Shown here: piece after piece, positions 8,569-17,110 of the stretch
Position numbering within the stretch: position 1 is the first letter of the stretch
Layout of the letters: every line of letters starts with the position of its first letter
Assembly (NCBI GenBank): GCA_024666565.1
Contig: CP088295.1
Coordinates: 1,798,001 to 1,862,000 of the forward strand
Reading direction: 5' to 3'
Origin: Svornostia abyssi
GTDB taxonomy: Bacteria; Actinomycetota; Thermoleophilia; Solirubrobacterales; Solirubrobacteraceae
Length of the DNA stretch: 64,000 nt
Program-made: the position numbers and the translations under genes
Notes under the pieces: generated by a model
Seen by the model: the letters and a program-made list of their open reading frames with translations, nothing else
Databases searched by the model: none
What the model was told of the DNA's origin: nothing

Positions 8569-9384
8569 TCAGCCCCCGAAGATCTTCGCCGCGTTGCGCG
8601 CGTACAGCTGCGCCGCCCTCGGCGAGATGCGCTGCACGATCCACGCCGGCATGACCTGCCAGCGCGGCGACGCGGTGATGACCCGGTGGCGTTTCGTGAG
8701 CGTGTGCAGCACGTCCCCGGCGACGACGTCGGGGGACACGCCGCGCTTGCGGTAGAACGCGACCGCCTTCGGGGCGGCGGCCGCCATGTCCCCGCGCATG
8801 GTCGAGTCGGCCACGATCGCGGTGTCGATCACGCCCGGGCACAGCGCGGTCACGCGGATGCCCTGGCGGGACAGCTCGGCGTGCAGCGACTCGCTCAGCC
8901 CCACGATCGCGTGCTTGCTCATCACGTACGGCGCCATCTTCGCCACCGGCACGAGCCCGGCCATCGACGCCGTGTTCACGATGTCGGCCTTGCGACCCTG
9001 CGCGAGCAGCCGGGGGACGAACGCGTGCACGCCGTGCACGACGCCCATGATGTTCACCTCGACGATCGCCCGCCAATCCTCCAGGGGCGTCTCGGCTGTG
9101 GGGCCGGCGTGGCCGATGCCCGCGTTGTTCATGACGATGTCGACCGCGCCCGCGGCGAAGACCGCCTCGGCCAGCGCCTCCACGGCCGCGGGGTCCGTCA
9201 CGTCGACGGTATGCGCCGTCGCGGCCGCGCCGATCTCGGCGGCGACGGCCTCCGCGCGCGCCGCGTCGCGGTCGGCGACGTGCACCGTCGCTCCCTCGCG
9301 GGTGAACAGCAGCGCGGAGGACCGGCCGATCCCCGACCCGGCACCCGTGATGACCGCGACCTTCCCGGCGAGACGTCCACTCAT
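8569..9384 (-). CDS. Short-chain dehydrogenase/reductase (SDR)
   Basis: A 271-residue classical SDR. The cofactor motif is VITGAGSGIGRSSALLF, the adenine-binding DVTD follows, then NNAGIGHAG. The catalytic serine is in VNTASMAGLVPV, and the catalytic Tyr/Lys pair is YVMSK. The tail (VLHTLTKRHRVITASPRWQ) resembles lipid- or retinoid-linked SDRs that carry a C-terminal extension. Its ATG overlaps the stop of the upstream carotenoid-oxygenase gene by four bases, so the two are translationally coupled. A role in reducing or oxidising an apocarotenoid aldehyde is a reasonable inference from that pairing. Confidence 0.88.
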   Translation of the reverse strand: MSGRLAGKVAVITGAGSGIGRSSALLFTREGATVHVADRDAARAEAVAAEIGAAATAHTVDVTDPAAVEALAEAVFAAGAVDIVMNNAGIGHAGPTAETPLEDWRAIVEVNIMGVVHGVHAFVPRLLAQGRKADIVNTASMAGLVPVAKMAPYVMSKHAIVGLSESLHAELSRQGIRVTALCPGVIDTAIVADSTMRGDMAAAAPKAVAFYRKRGVSPDVVAGDVLHTLTKRHRVITASPRWQVMPAWIVQRISPRAAQLYARNAAKIFGG

Positions 9385-10808
9385 GCGGAGAAGAAGTCTC
9401 CGTGAAAGCCGAACCCGATGCGGTGCGGGGCATGCGCACGGGCGAGCTCGGACAGATCGTGCGCGTCCAGCACCACGAGGAACGACGTCGCCGCCTCCCC
9501 GTCGAGCACGACGGACAGCAGCACGCCGTCGTCCTCGGCCGACCCGTCGGGGTCGGGCACGAACACCGGCTCGCCGGGGAACAGCCCGGGCGCGCCCCAC
9601 CACTGCGTGTCGCCGTCGGAGACATCCACGCGGGCGATCGTCGAGACCGGCTCGCCGTCCTGCAGCGTCGCGCCCACGCCGTAGGCGAAGCGGTACGGGC
9701 GCGCGTGGTGCGTGCGGTAGTTGATCCTCGGGAACTCCATGGGTGTGTCCCCGAGCACGGACACGGCCGGCGGGCGTCCCGCGGCCAGGCGGTAGCGCCG
9801 CAGCTCCGCGGTCGGCACGACCGAGGCGGCCGAGCGCAGCTTGTCGAGGTACAGCGCGTCGATGACGCTCGCGTCCTCGTAGGCGCACAGATCCACGACG
9901 ATCTCGTCGCCCTCGTCGTACGCGTTGACGTGATGGAAGACGAAGAACGGCGGCGCCTCGTGCCGGGCGACCAGCGCGCCGGTCTTCAGGTCGAAGACGA
10001 GGAACGCCGACCCGCGCTCGGGCTCCCACTCGAGGTTTTCGGCGAAGGGGCGCCCGCTCGTGACCATCTTCAGCGGCTTCAGGCGCAGCGGCTGCTCCAC
10101 GAGGACGATGTGTCGCTCGGTGACGGCGAAGCTGTGCACGTAGGACGGCTCGGCGGCGCCCGCGCGCGCGACGAGGTCGAACCGCCCTTCGCCGCGGCGG
10201 CGGTAGAACCGGTACGAGCTGCGCGGCCCGTAGTGGACCTGCAGGTTGAGCATCGCGCCGTCGCGCGGGTCGGTCAGCGGATGCGCGGTGGGGGAGCGCG
10301 GCCCGCGGCCCGGCGGCTCGTAGGCGACGCCGAGGGTTTCGAGCGTCTCGAGGTCGAACGCGATCGGGATGGGTGTCTCGGTCAGCGCGACGAGCTGCTC
10401 ACCGAGGCGGATGACGTTCACGCTGGCGTTGTCGGTCATGCGCGGCGAGAACATCGACGCGATCGGCTCGGCGAGCCGGCGGCACGGGTCGGAGGCGAAC
10501 TCGCGGTAGCCGATGCGGCCGTCCTCGCGCTGCGCGCGGTACGCCTTCGTGCGCAGGAACCTGTTCGCGTACCCGATCTTCCCGCCGGCGAACGTGAACG
10601 CGTGGAGCATCGCGAGCCCGTCGAGCAGGTGGCGGACCTCGTGGTCTCCCTCGCCGAACCACGCCGGGCCGTTGCGCATGAGGGTGCCGGCCAGCCACGA
10701 AGGCAGCTCGCCCTCGACGGCGACGTCCTCGACGCGCACTTCATCGTCAACGGGGTCGAGGAACGGCTGGAATGCGTCCAGGGCGGGCAGGGCCTGAAGC
10801 TCGGTCAT
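9381..10808 (-). CDS. Carotenoid oxygenase (RPE65/CCD superfamily)
   Basis: A 475-residue member of the carotenoid cleavage dioxygenase family, which are non-heme Fe(II) seven-bladed propeller enzymes. The four iron-binding histidines are placed as expected: NLQVHYG, SYVHSFAVT, FFVFHHVNAY and the C-terminal GFGFHGDF. The N-terminal LMRNGPAWFG and FDGLAMLHAF-like segment (LLDGLAMLHAFTF) are also family features. Enzymes of this type split carotenoids or stilbenes into aldehydes, sometimes retinal. GGAGG five bases upstream supports ATG 10808. It forms a coupled pair with the SDR gene. Substrate is not deducible, but the heliorhodopsin gene elsewhere in the window makes retinal production worth testing. 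Confidence 0.92.
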   Translation of the reverse strand: MTELQALPALDAFQPFLDPVDDEVRVEDVAVEGELPSWLAGTLMRNGPAWFGEGDHEVRHLLDGLAMLHAFTFAGGKIGYANRFLRTKAYRAQREDGRIGYREFASDPCRRLAEPIASMFSPRMTDNASVNVIRLGEQLVALTETPIPIAFDLETLETLGVAYEPPGRGPRSPTAHPLTDPRDGAMLNLQVHYGPRSSYRFYRRRGEGRFDLVARAGAAEPSYVHSFAVTERHIVLVEQPLRLKPLKMVTSGRPFAENLEWEPERGSAFLVFDLKTGALVARHEAPPFFVFHHVNAYDEGDEIVVDLCAYEDASVIDALYLDKLRSAASVVPTAELRRYRLAAGRPPAVSVLGDTPMEFPRINYRTHHARPYRFAYGVGATLQDGEPVSTIARVDVSDGDTQWWGAPGLFPGEPVFVPDPDGSAEDDGVLLSVVLDGEAATSFLVVLDAHDLSELARAHAPHRIGFGFHGDFFSA

Positions 10809-10910
10809 GTCGACCTCCACAGTCAACGGTGCGGCCTGAAGGGTGACCATACACCCGGAGGCGCCACGCGCGGGCGGGTTCCGTTCGCCGCGTTTGCCAT
10901 CGTCGGCGGC

Positions 10911-11897
10911 ATGGCGGCCGTCGACGAGACCCTGCAGGACGGCGAGCTGCTGCGCGTCGCCGCCGACCACGCCACCGCGCGGGTCCCGCGCGCTGCGCCG
11001 CATGATCGCGCCGGCGACCTCCGCGCGGGCCTCGCGGGCCTGCTCGTGGAGTGCGCGGACGACATCGCGGTGCTTAAGGGCGACCAGCTCGTGGGCCTCC
11101 TGCCGATCGAGCGGCTGCTCGCGGCCCCGGCGGACACGCCGGTCGAGGCGATCATGGATCCCGACCCGCCGACCGTCCCGCCGGGCGAGGCGCAGGAACG
11201 CGCGGCGTGGGAGATGGTGCGGCGCGGGGAGTCGAGCCTGGCGGTGGTCGGCGAGGACGGCCGGTTCGTCGGCCTGATCCCGCCGCACCGCATGCTCGCG
11301 GTGCTGCTCGCAGAACACGACGAGGACCTCGCGAGGATCGGCGGCTATCTCGCGAGTACCGCCGGCGCGCGGATCGCGGCGGAGGAGCCGGTCGGGCGGC
11401 GGCTGTGGCACCGGTTGCCGTGGCTGCTGATCGGCCTGATCGGCGCAATGCTCTCGGCGGTCATCGTCGGGTCCTTCGAGGAGCAGCTTGCGCAGAACGT
11501 GCTCCTGGCGTTCTTCGTCCCCGCGGTCGTCTACATGGCGGACGCCGTCGGCACCCAGACCGAGGCGGTGCTCATTCGGGGCCTGTCGGTCGGGATCCAC
11601 ATCCGCCAGGTCATCCGCCGGGAGATCCTCACGGGCCTGATCGTCGGGCTCCTCGTCGGCGGCGCGTTCGTGCCCTTCTGCCTGCTCGGATGGGGCGAGG
11701 CGGACCTCGCCGTCGCGGTCGGGCTGGCGCTGGTCGCGAGCTGCTCGGTGGCGACGGTCGTGGCGATGACGCTGCCGATGCTCTTCCACCGCCTCGGGCA
11801 CGATCCCGCGTTCGGGTCGGGCCCGCTGGCGACGGTCATCCAGGACCTGCTCTCGATCGTCGTGTACTTCGCCGTCGCCGTCCCGATCGCCACGTAG
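10911..11897 (+). CDS. MgtE/SLC41-type divalent cation transporter
   Basis: A 328-residue protein. Two CBS-like segments fill residues about 30-150 (e.g. VEAIMDPDPPTVPPG, SSLAVVGEDGRFVGLIP). Five hydrophobic helices follow from WLLIGLIGAMLSAVIVGSF to the C-terminus. The membrane part contains VPAVVYMADAVGTQTEAVLI, the MgtE ion-pore signature (usually GGNxGTQ). The cytosolic N domain of full-length MgtE is missing, so this is a compact form. It probably moves Mg2+ or another divalent ion, gated by the CBS module. The ATG at 10911 lacks a clear ribosome-binding site. Confidence 0.83.
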   Translation: MAAVDETLQDGELLRVAADHATARVPRAAPHDRAGDLRAGLAGLLVECADDIAVLKGDQLVGLLPIERLLAAPADTPVEAIMDPDPPTVPPGEAQERAAWEMVRRGESSLAVVGEDGRFVGLIPPHRMLAVLLAEHDEDLARIGGYLASTAGARIAAEEPVGRRLWHRLPWLLIGLIGAMLSAVIVGSFEEQLAQNVLLAFFVPAVVYMADAVGTQTEAVLIRGLSVGIHIRQVIRREILTGLIVGLLVGGAFVPFCLLGWGEADLAVAVGLALVASCSVATVVAMTLPMLFHRLGHDPAFGSGPLATVIQDLLSIVVYFAVAVPIAT

Positions 11898-11912
11898 GTA
11901 GCCTCGCGCGGG

Positions 11913-13460
11913 ATGGCACGCGCCCGGACACTGCGGCGACTCGGGGCCGGCGTCACCGCCGCGGTCGGCGGCGTCGTCGCGTACGACGTCATGCAGCGCC
12001 GCCACGCGATCCTGCACAACTTCCCGGTCCTCGGGCACTTCCGCTACATGCTCGAGTCCGTCGGCCCGGAGCTGCGGCAGTACATCGTCACCGGGAATGA
12101 CGAGGAGCGCCCGTTCTCGCGCGACCAGCGCGCGTGGGTCTACATGTCGTCGAAGGCGAAGCGCAACACGTTCGGCTTCGGCTCGGACAACGACATGGAG
12201 CGCGTCGACGACTACCTCGTCATCAAGCACGCGATGCCGCCGTGGCCCGCGCCGGAGCCCGGTCGCCCGGGCAGCCCGCCGCTGCATCTCGTGCCCGCCC
12301 TGAAGGTGCTCGGCGGCGCGCACGGGCGGCGGCATGCGTTCCGCCCGGCGTCGGTCGTGAACATCAGCGGGATGAGCTTCGGCGCGCTGTCCGGCGCGGC
12401 CGTCGAGGCGCTCAACCGCGGCGCCGCGGCGGCGGCGTGCCTGCAGACCACGGGCGAGGGCGGGCTCGCGCCGGCGCACTGCCACGGCGGCGAGCTCGTC
12501 TTCCAGATCGGCACCGGGTACTTCGGCTGCCGTGACGCCGAGGGGCGCTTCGATCTCGACGCGCTGCAGGCGAGCATCGCCCAGGCACCGGTCCGCGCGC
12601 TGGAGATCAAGCTCTCCCAGGGCGCGAAGCCCGGGCTCGGCGGCATGCTGCCGGGCCGGAAGGTCACGCCGGAGATCGCGGCGATCCGCGGCGTGCAGCC
12701 CGGCGTGGACTGCGTGAGCCCGCCGCGGCACAGCGCGTTCTCCACAGTCCCCGAGCTGTGCGAGTTCATCGAGCTCGTCGCGGCCGCGACCGGCCTGCCC
12801 ATCGGCATCAAGTCGGCGGTCGGCGTCCAGGCGTTCTGGGACGAGCTCGCCGCGCACATGGCACGGACCGGCACCGGGCCCGACTACGTCTGCATCGACG
12901 GCGGCGAGGGCGGCACGGGCGCCGCGCCCCTCGCGTTCAGCGATCACGTCGCGCTGCCGTTCAAGCTCGGCTTCTCCCGGGTGTACGCGGCGTTCGCGCA
13001 CAACGGGCTTGCCGACGACATCGTGTTCATCGGCTCGGGTCGGCTCGGGCTGCCCGACGCGGCACTCTTCGCGTTCGGGATGGGCTGCGACATGGTCAAC
13101 GTGGGGCGCGAGGCGATGCTGTCCATCGGGTGCATCCAGTCCCAGCGCTGCCACACCGACCGCTGCCCGACCGGCGTCGCGACGCAGAACCGCTGGCTCA
13201 CCCGCGGGCTCGACCCGACGCTCAAGGCCGAGCGCTGTGCGAACTATGTGCGGATCCTGCGCGGCGAGCTGCTCGCGCTGGCAGGGACGTGCGGGCTGCC
13301 CCATCCCGCCCTCATCGGGCCCGATCAGCTCGAGATCCTCTCGACGGGGTTCCGCGCCCGGACGATCCGCGAGGTCTTCGGCTACGACGAGACGTGGCTG
13401 CAGGCCGACCCGGCGCGGGTCGACGCGGCCGCCGCGCTCATGCAGATCGCGACCGACTGA
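11913..13460 (+). CDS. FMN-binding glutamate-synthase-like protein (GltB2 domain, standalone)
   Basis: A 515-residue protein with one N-terminal hydrophobic segment (LGAGVTAAVGGVVAYDVM) and the FMN/iron-sulfur barrel of glutamate synthase. FMN-site features are SGMSFGALSGAAVEALNRGA and CIDGGEGGTGAAPLAFSDHV. The 3Fe-4S cysteine region is SIGCIQSQRCHTDRCPTGV. The glutaminase and C-terminal GXGXG domains of classical GltB are absent. Such standalone proteins occur widely and have no firmly established physiological reaction. The start is 15 bases after the transporter stop, suggesting co-transcription. It converges with the DUF2277 gene. Confidence 0.9.
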   Translation: MARARTLRRLGAGVTAAVGGVVAYDVMQRRHAILHNFPVLGHFRYMLESVGPELRQYIVTGNDEERPFSRDQRAWVYMSSKAKRNTFGFGSDNDMERVDDYLVIKHAMPPWPAPEPGRPGSPPLHLVPALKVLGGAHGRRHAFRPASVVNISGMSFGALSGAAVEALNRGAAAAACLQTTGEGGLAPAHCHGGELVFQIGTGYFGCRDAEGRFDLDALQASIAQAPVRALEIKLSQGAKPGLGGMLPGRKVTPEIAAIRGVQPGVDCVSPPRHSAFSTVPELCEFIELVAAATGLPIGIKSAVGVQAFWDELAAHMARTGTGPDYVCIDGGEGGTGAAPLAFSDHVALPFKLGFSRVYAAFAHNGLADDIVFIGSGRLGLPDAALFAFGMGCDMVNVGREAMLSIGCIQSQRCHTDRCPTGVATQNRWLTRGLDPTLKAERCANYVRILRGELLALAGTCGLPHPALIGPDQLEILSTGFRARTIREVFGYDETWLQADPARVDAAAALMQIATD

Positions 13461-13461
13461 G

Positions 13462-13734
13462 CTACGCGGCCTGGTAGCGCTTCGCCGCGCGGGCGCGCAT
13501 CTTCGCCGCCTCGACCTCGCGGTTCTTCGGCGGCGCCGACGTGGTCAGCTCGTCCAGCAGCGTCCGCGACACCGCGGCGACGGCCTCGACGGCCCGTTCG
13601 AACGCCTCGGCGTTCGCCTGGGACGGCTTCGTCGACCCGCTGATCTTGCGGACGTACTGCAGGGCGGCGGCGTGGACCTCGTCGTCGGTCGCCGGCGGCT
13701 CGAAGTTGTACAGCGTTCGGATGTTCCGGCACAT
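13462..13734 (-). CDS. DUF2277 family protein
   Basis: A 90-residue protein opening MCRNIRTLYNFEPPATDDEV, the hallmark of DUF2277. The rest (YVRKISGSTKPSQANAEAFERAVEAV) also follows the family closely. The CRNI start with a conserved cysteine has led others to suspect metal or nucleic-acid binding, but no function is established. The gene is complete, ends two bases from the convergent glutamate-synthase-like gene and diverges from the subtilase. Confidence 0.9.
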   Translation of the reverse strand: MCRNIRTLYNFEPPATDDEVHAAALQYVRKISGSTKPSQANAEAFERAVEAVAAVSRTLLDELTTSAPPKNREVEAAKMRARAAKRYQAA

Positions 13735-13829
13735 ACGCGGAGCCTACCCCCGGATCCGATCCATCGAAAACCCGTCCGTTGGGGACGGCCAGGCGCGAGG
13801 ACCACGCGAGGCCGGCCGAATCGATCCTC

Positions 13830-15503
13830 GTGCCTCGCCTGCCACTTGTCGCACTGCTCTTCACGCTCGCCCTCCCCGCGTCCGCGGCACAAGCGGCCAC
13901 GGACGACATCATCGTGATCCGCGAGCCCGGCCTCTCGGCCGCCGAGCGTGCCGACCTGCGGGCCGATGCCGACGTCGACCACGTCCGGATGATGCGGGTC
14001 GCCAACGCTGAGGTCGTCCGCGCCGCACCCGGCGACGTGACCGACGCGGTCGCCTCGCTGAACGCCGACCCCGACGTCGTCGCCGCCGAACCCGACGCAC
14101 CGGTGCAGGCGCTGACGAACGACGCGCTGTGGAGCAGCCTGTGGGGGCTGGAGAACACCGGGCAGTCGATCTACGGCGTCCCGGGCACCTCGGACGCGGA
14201 CATCGACGCCACCGCGGCGTGGACGAGCACGCTCGGCTCGGGCGTGACCGTCGGGGTCGTCGACACGGGCGTCGAGACCGGGCACGCAGATCTCGCGGGG
14301 CAGTCCGTCGCCGGCTACGACTTCGTCGCCGGAGACGCGACGCCCGAGGACGTCAACGGCCACGGCACGCACGTCGCCGGCACCATCGCGGCGGTCAAGG
14401 ACAACGGGACCGGCGTCGTGGGGGTCGCGCCCGCCGCGAAGGTCATGGGGCTGAAGGCGCTGGGCGACGACGGCAGCGGCTGGACGTCGGACATCGCCGA
14501 CGCGTTCGCTCACGCCGCCGCGAACGGCGCGAAGGTCGTCAACGCGAGCCTCGGTGGCACCGGAGGCGAGGCTGCCTACACAGCCGCGATCAACGCCGCG
14601 CCCAACACCCTCTTCGTCGTGGCCGCAGGCAACGAGAACAGCAGCAACGACAGCGTGGCGAAGTTCCCGTGCAACGTCGCCAAGCCCAACGTGCTGTGCG
14701 TCGGCGCGTCGACGAACACAGACGCGCGCGCCTCGTTCTCGAACTGGAGTGCCACGCACGTCGACCTCTTCGCTCCCGGGGACGACATCCGGTCGACCTA
14801 CCCGGGTGGCGCGTACGCCTGGCTGAGCGGCACCTCGATGGCGTCGCCCCACGCTGCCGGCGCCGCCGCGCTGGTGTTCGCCGCACACCCGACGTGGACG
14901 CCCACGCAGGTGCGCTCCGCGCTCATGTCGAGTGTCGACCCGGTCCCGGCGTTCGCTTCGATCTCCGTCTCCGGCGGCCGGCTGAACGCGGCGCGCGCGC
15001 TGGACGTCACGCCGCCGGCCGACGGTGGCGGCGGCGGGGGCGGGGGCGGCACGACGCCGGACCCGGGCACGACGCCGGACCCCGCCACGTCGCCCGTCGC
15101 CCCGCCCGGTGACGGCGCCGAGGATGACCCCGCGCCCGAGGAGGACGAGGGAGGCGAGGAGGACGAGGAGCCGGTCGCGCCGCCCGCCCTCTCCGTGCGT
15201 CGCAAGGGCAGCACGTCGCTGTGTCGGACCGGGTGCGCGGCGAAGGCGTTCGAGGTGCGGTTCACCCTCCCGCGCCCGGCGCCCATCCGCACGGTCTACG
15301 AGCGCCGGGTCTGCAAGGGCCGCGGCTGCACCTGGGTGAGCGTGGCGAAGCGGACCGTGACGGGCCGCGCCGGGGCGAACACGGTGAAGGTCGCCACGAA
15401 GGTCGGCGCCAAGCGCCTGGGCCGTGGCCAGTACCGCGTCAGCTTCAGCGTGGACACCGACGAGGGCCGTCAGACGGCCCGCGTCGCCTTCACCGTGCGG
15501 TAG
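13830..15503 (+). CDS. Secreted subtilisin-family (S8) serine protease
   Basis: A protein of about 557 residues from the GTG at 13830, which puts a clean signal peptide first (VPRLPLVALLFTLALP, cleaved after AQA). An I9-like propeptide follows. The catalytic domain shows Asp in VGVVDTGVETGHADL, His in NGHGTHVAGT, the oxyanion Asn in VAAGNEN and Ser in LSGTSMASPHAAG. A glycine- then proline/acid-rich linker leads to a C-terminal beta module with four cysteines (SLCRTGCA, RRVCKGRGCTW). It is probably an extracellular or wall-attached protease. A longer start at 13779 is possible but would bury the signal peptide. It converges with the next gene with three bases between. Confidence 0.92.
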   Translation: MPRLPLVALLFTLALPASAAQAATDDIIVIREPGLSAAERADLRADADVDHVRMMRVANAEVVRAAPGDVTDAVASLNADPDVVAAEPDAPVQALTNDALWSSLWGLENTGQSIYGVPGTSDADIDATAAWTSTLGSGVTVGVVDTGVETGHADLAGQSVAGYDFVAGDATPEDVNGHGTHVAGTIAAVKDNGTGVVGVAPAAKVMGLKALGDDGSGWTSDIADAFAHAAANGAKVVNASLGGTGGEAAYTAAINAAPNTLFVVAAGNENSSNDSVAKFPCNVAKPNVLCVGASTNTDARASFSNWSATHVDLFAPGDDIRSTYPGGAYAWLSGTSMASPHAAGAAALVFAAHPTWTPTQVRSALMSSVDPVPAFASISVSGGRLNAARALDVTPPADGGGGGGGGGTTPDPGTTPDPATSPVAPPGDGAEDDPAPEEDEGGEEDEEPVAPPALSVRRKGSTSLCRTGCAAKAFEVRFTLPRPAPIRTVYERRVCKGRGCTWVSVAKRTVTGRAGANTVKVATKVGAKRLGRGQYRVSFSVDTDEGRQTARVAFTVR

Positions 15504-15506
15504 TCG

Positions 15507-15911
15507 CTACGGCTTGATCCTCCCGCGGAAGCGCAGGGTCGCCGACGTGCCGGAGAGCGAGCCGGAGAACGATCCGCTTCCCTTGACGTTGCGGTACCTG
15601 CCGGTGCCTCCCGTCGTGCGCCACGTGCCCTTGACGGGGGACGCGTCGCTCACGGTGCCGCGGATCCGCACGGTGCCGCCCGAGTACGTCAGCGTCGCCG
15701 AGAGGTTGGGCAGATCGATGCGGCCCCGGACCTTGCCCGAGCCGTACGGCTTGCCGCTGACGGTGCCGCTGAAGCTCGGCAGTCCCTTGACCTTCGCCGT
15801 CGAGTCGACGGTCTTCGACGACGCGCCGTCCACCGTCGGCACGACCACCGCGCCGGTGACGGCGGCGACCGCCAGCCCGGCAGCCCACCGAGCGCGCACA
15901 CGCTGCACCAT
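15507..15911 (-). CDS. Secreted hypothetical protein, allene-oxide-cyclase-like barrel pattern
   Basis: A 134-residue exported protein. Signal peptide: RWAAGLAVAAVTGAVVVPTVDGA. The mature part is short beta strands rich in Gly, Ser and Thr (PSFSGTVSGKPYGSGKVRG, GTVSDASPVKGTWRTTGGTG, RYRNVKGSGSFSGSLSG). The alternating repeats and the closing TGRYRNVKGSGSF phrase resemble small secreted dirigent/AOC-type beta-barrel proteins of actinobacteria. The likeness is weak, so no function is assigned. A strong GGAGGGGG ribosome-binding site precedes ATG 15911. Confidence 0.72.
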   Translation of the reverse strand: MVQRVRARWAAGLAVAAVTGAVVVPTVDGASSKTVDSTAKVKGLPSFSGTVSGKPYGSGKVRGRIDLPNLSATLTYSGGTVRIRGTVSDASPVKGTWRTTGGTGRYRNVKGSGSFSGSLSGTSATLRFRGRIKP

Positions 15912-16028
15912 GAGTTCCCCCTCCTGTTGAGACCGGACGGTCACCCCCTGCGACGCGCCCGAGTGCCGGATGGTAACGAACGCGAACCGGCGCATCCGCC
16001 CGAGCGCGGGCGTATGGTCGGTCGCACC

Positions 16029-16249
16029 GTGCTCACCCATCAGGATCCTCCCCCGATCCGTGGTGCGCCTGCTGCTTCGGCGGAGGTTTCGTCGCGGCCG
16101 GCGACGAGCACGTGCCCTGCCCCGCGTGCAACCCCCTGGCACACGGGCTCGAGGCCGAGCGGCGGCGCGCGAACGGCGCGCCGGCGCTCACTCGGCGGCG
16201 TGGGCGCGTGTACGCCACACGGCTCGACGAACGCGCCCCCGTCCGGTAG
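16029..16249 (+). CDS. Small zinc-ribbon-like protein (frameshifted)
   Basis: Reading 16055-16249 gives DPWCACCFGGGFVAAGDEHV, then PCPACNPLAHGLEAERRRAN and an arginine-rich tail ending at TAG 16247-16249. The CxCC-GGGF and CPACN spacing looks like a DnaJ-type or zinc-ribbon knuckle. Third codon positions are almost all G or C, which supports real coding. That frame has no start codon after its upstream stop at 15974. The frame in register one base earlier has GTG 16029 and ATG 16014 and reads LTHQDPPP. One missing base in the C run 16050-16054 would join them (LTHQDPPPDPWCACC). The product would be about 70-75 residues. Function unknown; nucleic-acid or partner-protein binding is typical of such knuckles. 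Confidence 0.55.
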
Positions 16250-16253
16250 ATGG

Positions 16254-16913
16254 TCAGGCTGCCGCCGCGTCCGCGTCGCCCTCGGCGAGCGCGTCGCGGA
16301 TGAACGGGCCGAGCAGCTCCGCGACGGCGTCGGGTGACATCCCCGACGGGCCCTGCGGGAGCGCGGCGAAGCTGATCGCCAGGCGGACGACGCTCTCGGC
16401 GAGGAGCAGCGCCTTGCGCTCCTCGACCCCCGGCCAGCCGCGAGAGAACACGCCGGCCAGGCGCTGTGTCGCGCGGTCGATCACGGGGCCGCCGTGCGTG
16501 GTGACCAGCGGCAGCAGTTCGTCGGTGCCGTCGTCGGCGAGGATCGACCGCACGAGCGGGTTCGACGCGGCGGCGAGCAGGAAGACGCCGAACGCGGTCG
16601 AGACCGCGCGCATCGGGTCGTCGAGGTTGGCCTCGACGGCGTCCTCGACGGCGGAGAGGAACCGGTCGACCTCGCGCAGCACGAACGCCTGCGCGAAGTC
16701 CTGGCGCGAGCCGAACTCGTTGTAGAGCGTCTGCCGGCTGACCCCGGCGCCCTTCGCGACACCCGCCATCGTGACCTGGCTCCAGGTGCGGTCCTCGAGC
16801 AGGTCGACGGCGGCGTCGAGCAGGGAGTCGCGCAGGAGTTCGCGCGCGGCTTCGGCGTAGGGGAGGCGGCGGGGTGTCACCACGTCCCCCATGGTTGCGG
16901 ATGGCGGATTCAC
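16254..16913 (-). CDS. TetR-family regulator of the alkane hydroxylase operon
   Basis: A 219-residue TetR protein. The DNA-binding helix-turn-helix is TMAGVAKGAGVSRQTLYNEFGSRQ split across helices 2-3, and a hydrophobic ligand-binding domain follows. The GTG start at 16913 overlaps the rubredoxin TGA stop as GTGA, so translation is coupled to that gene. An internal ATG at 16892 is an alternative. TetR genes at the end of alkB-rubredoxin operons (AlkU/AlkX type) repress alkane genes and are released by fatty acids or acyl-CoA. The same role is inferred here. A candidate operator is at 18529-18546. Confidence 0.9.
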   Translation of the reverse strand: MNPPSATMGDVVTPRRLPYAEAARELLRDSLLDAAVDLLEDRTWSQVTMAGVAKGAGVSRQTLYNEFGSRQDFAQAFVLREVDRFLSAVEDAVEANLDDPMRAVSTAFGVFLLAAASNPLVRSILADDGTDELLPLVTTHGGPVIDRATQRLAGVFSRGWPGVEERKALLLAESVVRLAISFAALPQGPSGMSPDAVAELLGPFIRDALAEGDADAAAA

Positions 16914-17110
16914 GGGCTCTCCGGCGGAGGGAAGGAGGCGCCTCCGGCGACTCCCTCCACGAAATCGAGCTTGTCGCGCACGCCGCAGTCCGGGCAGGTC
17001 CAGTCATCGGGGACCTGCGCGAACGGCGTGCCGGGCGGGAAGCCCTCGCGCGGCACGCCCTGCTCCTCGTCGAAGACGAAGCCGCACTCGGGGCAGTGGT
17101 AGACGCTCAT
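16910..17110 (-). CDS. Rubredoxin of the AlkB electron-transfer chain
   Basis: A 66-residue rubredoxin: two CxxC knuckles, YHCPECGFVFDEEQG and WTCPDCGVRDKLDF, hold one iron atom. FPPGTPFAQVPDDW between them is the conserved rubredoxin core. It passes electrons from a reductase to the diiron centre of AlkB. The ATG at 17110 overlaps the alkB stop as ATGA, and its own stop overlaps the tetR start as GTGA. All three genes therefore form a tightly coupled operon. The short Gly/Pro-rich tail (AGGASFPPPESP) is unremarkable. No rubredoxin reductase is visible in the window. Confidence 0.95.
   Translation of the reverse strand: MSVYHCPECGFVFDEEQGVPREGFPPGTPFAQVPDDWTCPDCGVRDKLDFVEGVAGGASFPPPESP

Noticed and set aside
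9381..13304. Very long open frame on the minus strand extending through the MgtE and glutamate-synthase genes
   Set aside because: High G+C keeps antisense frames open. Only the 9381-10808 part encodes a recognisable family with a ribosome-binding site; the rest is Arg/Asp-rich antisense of real plus-strand genes.
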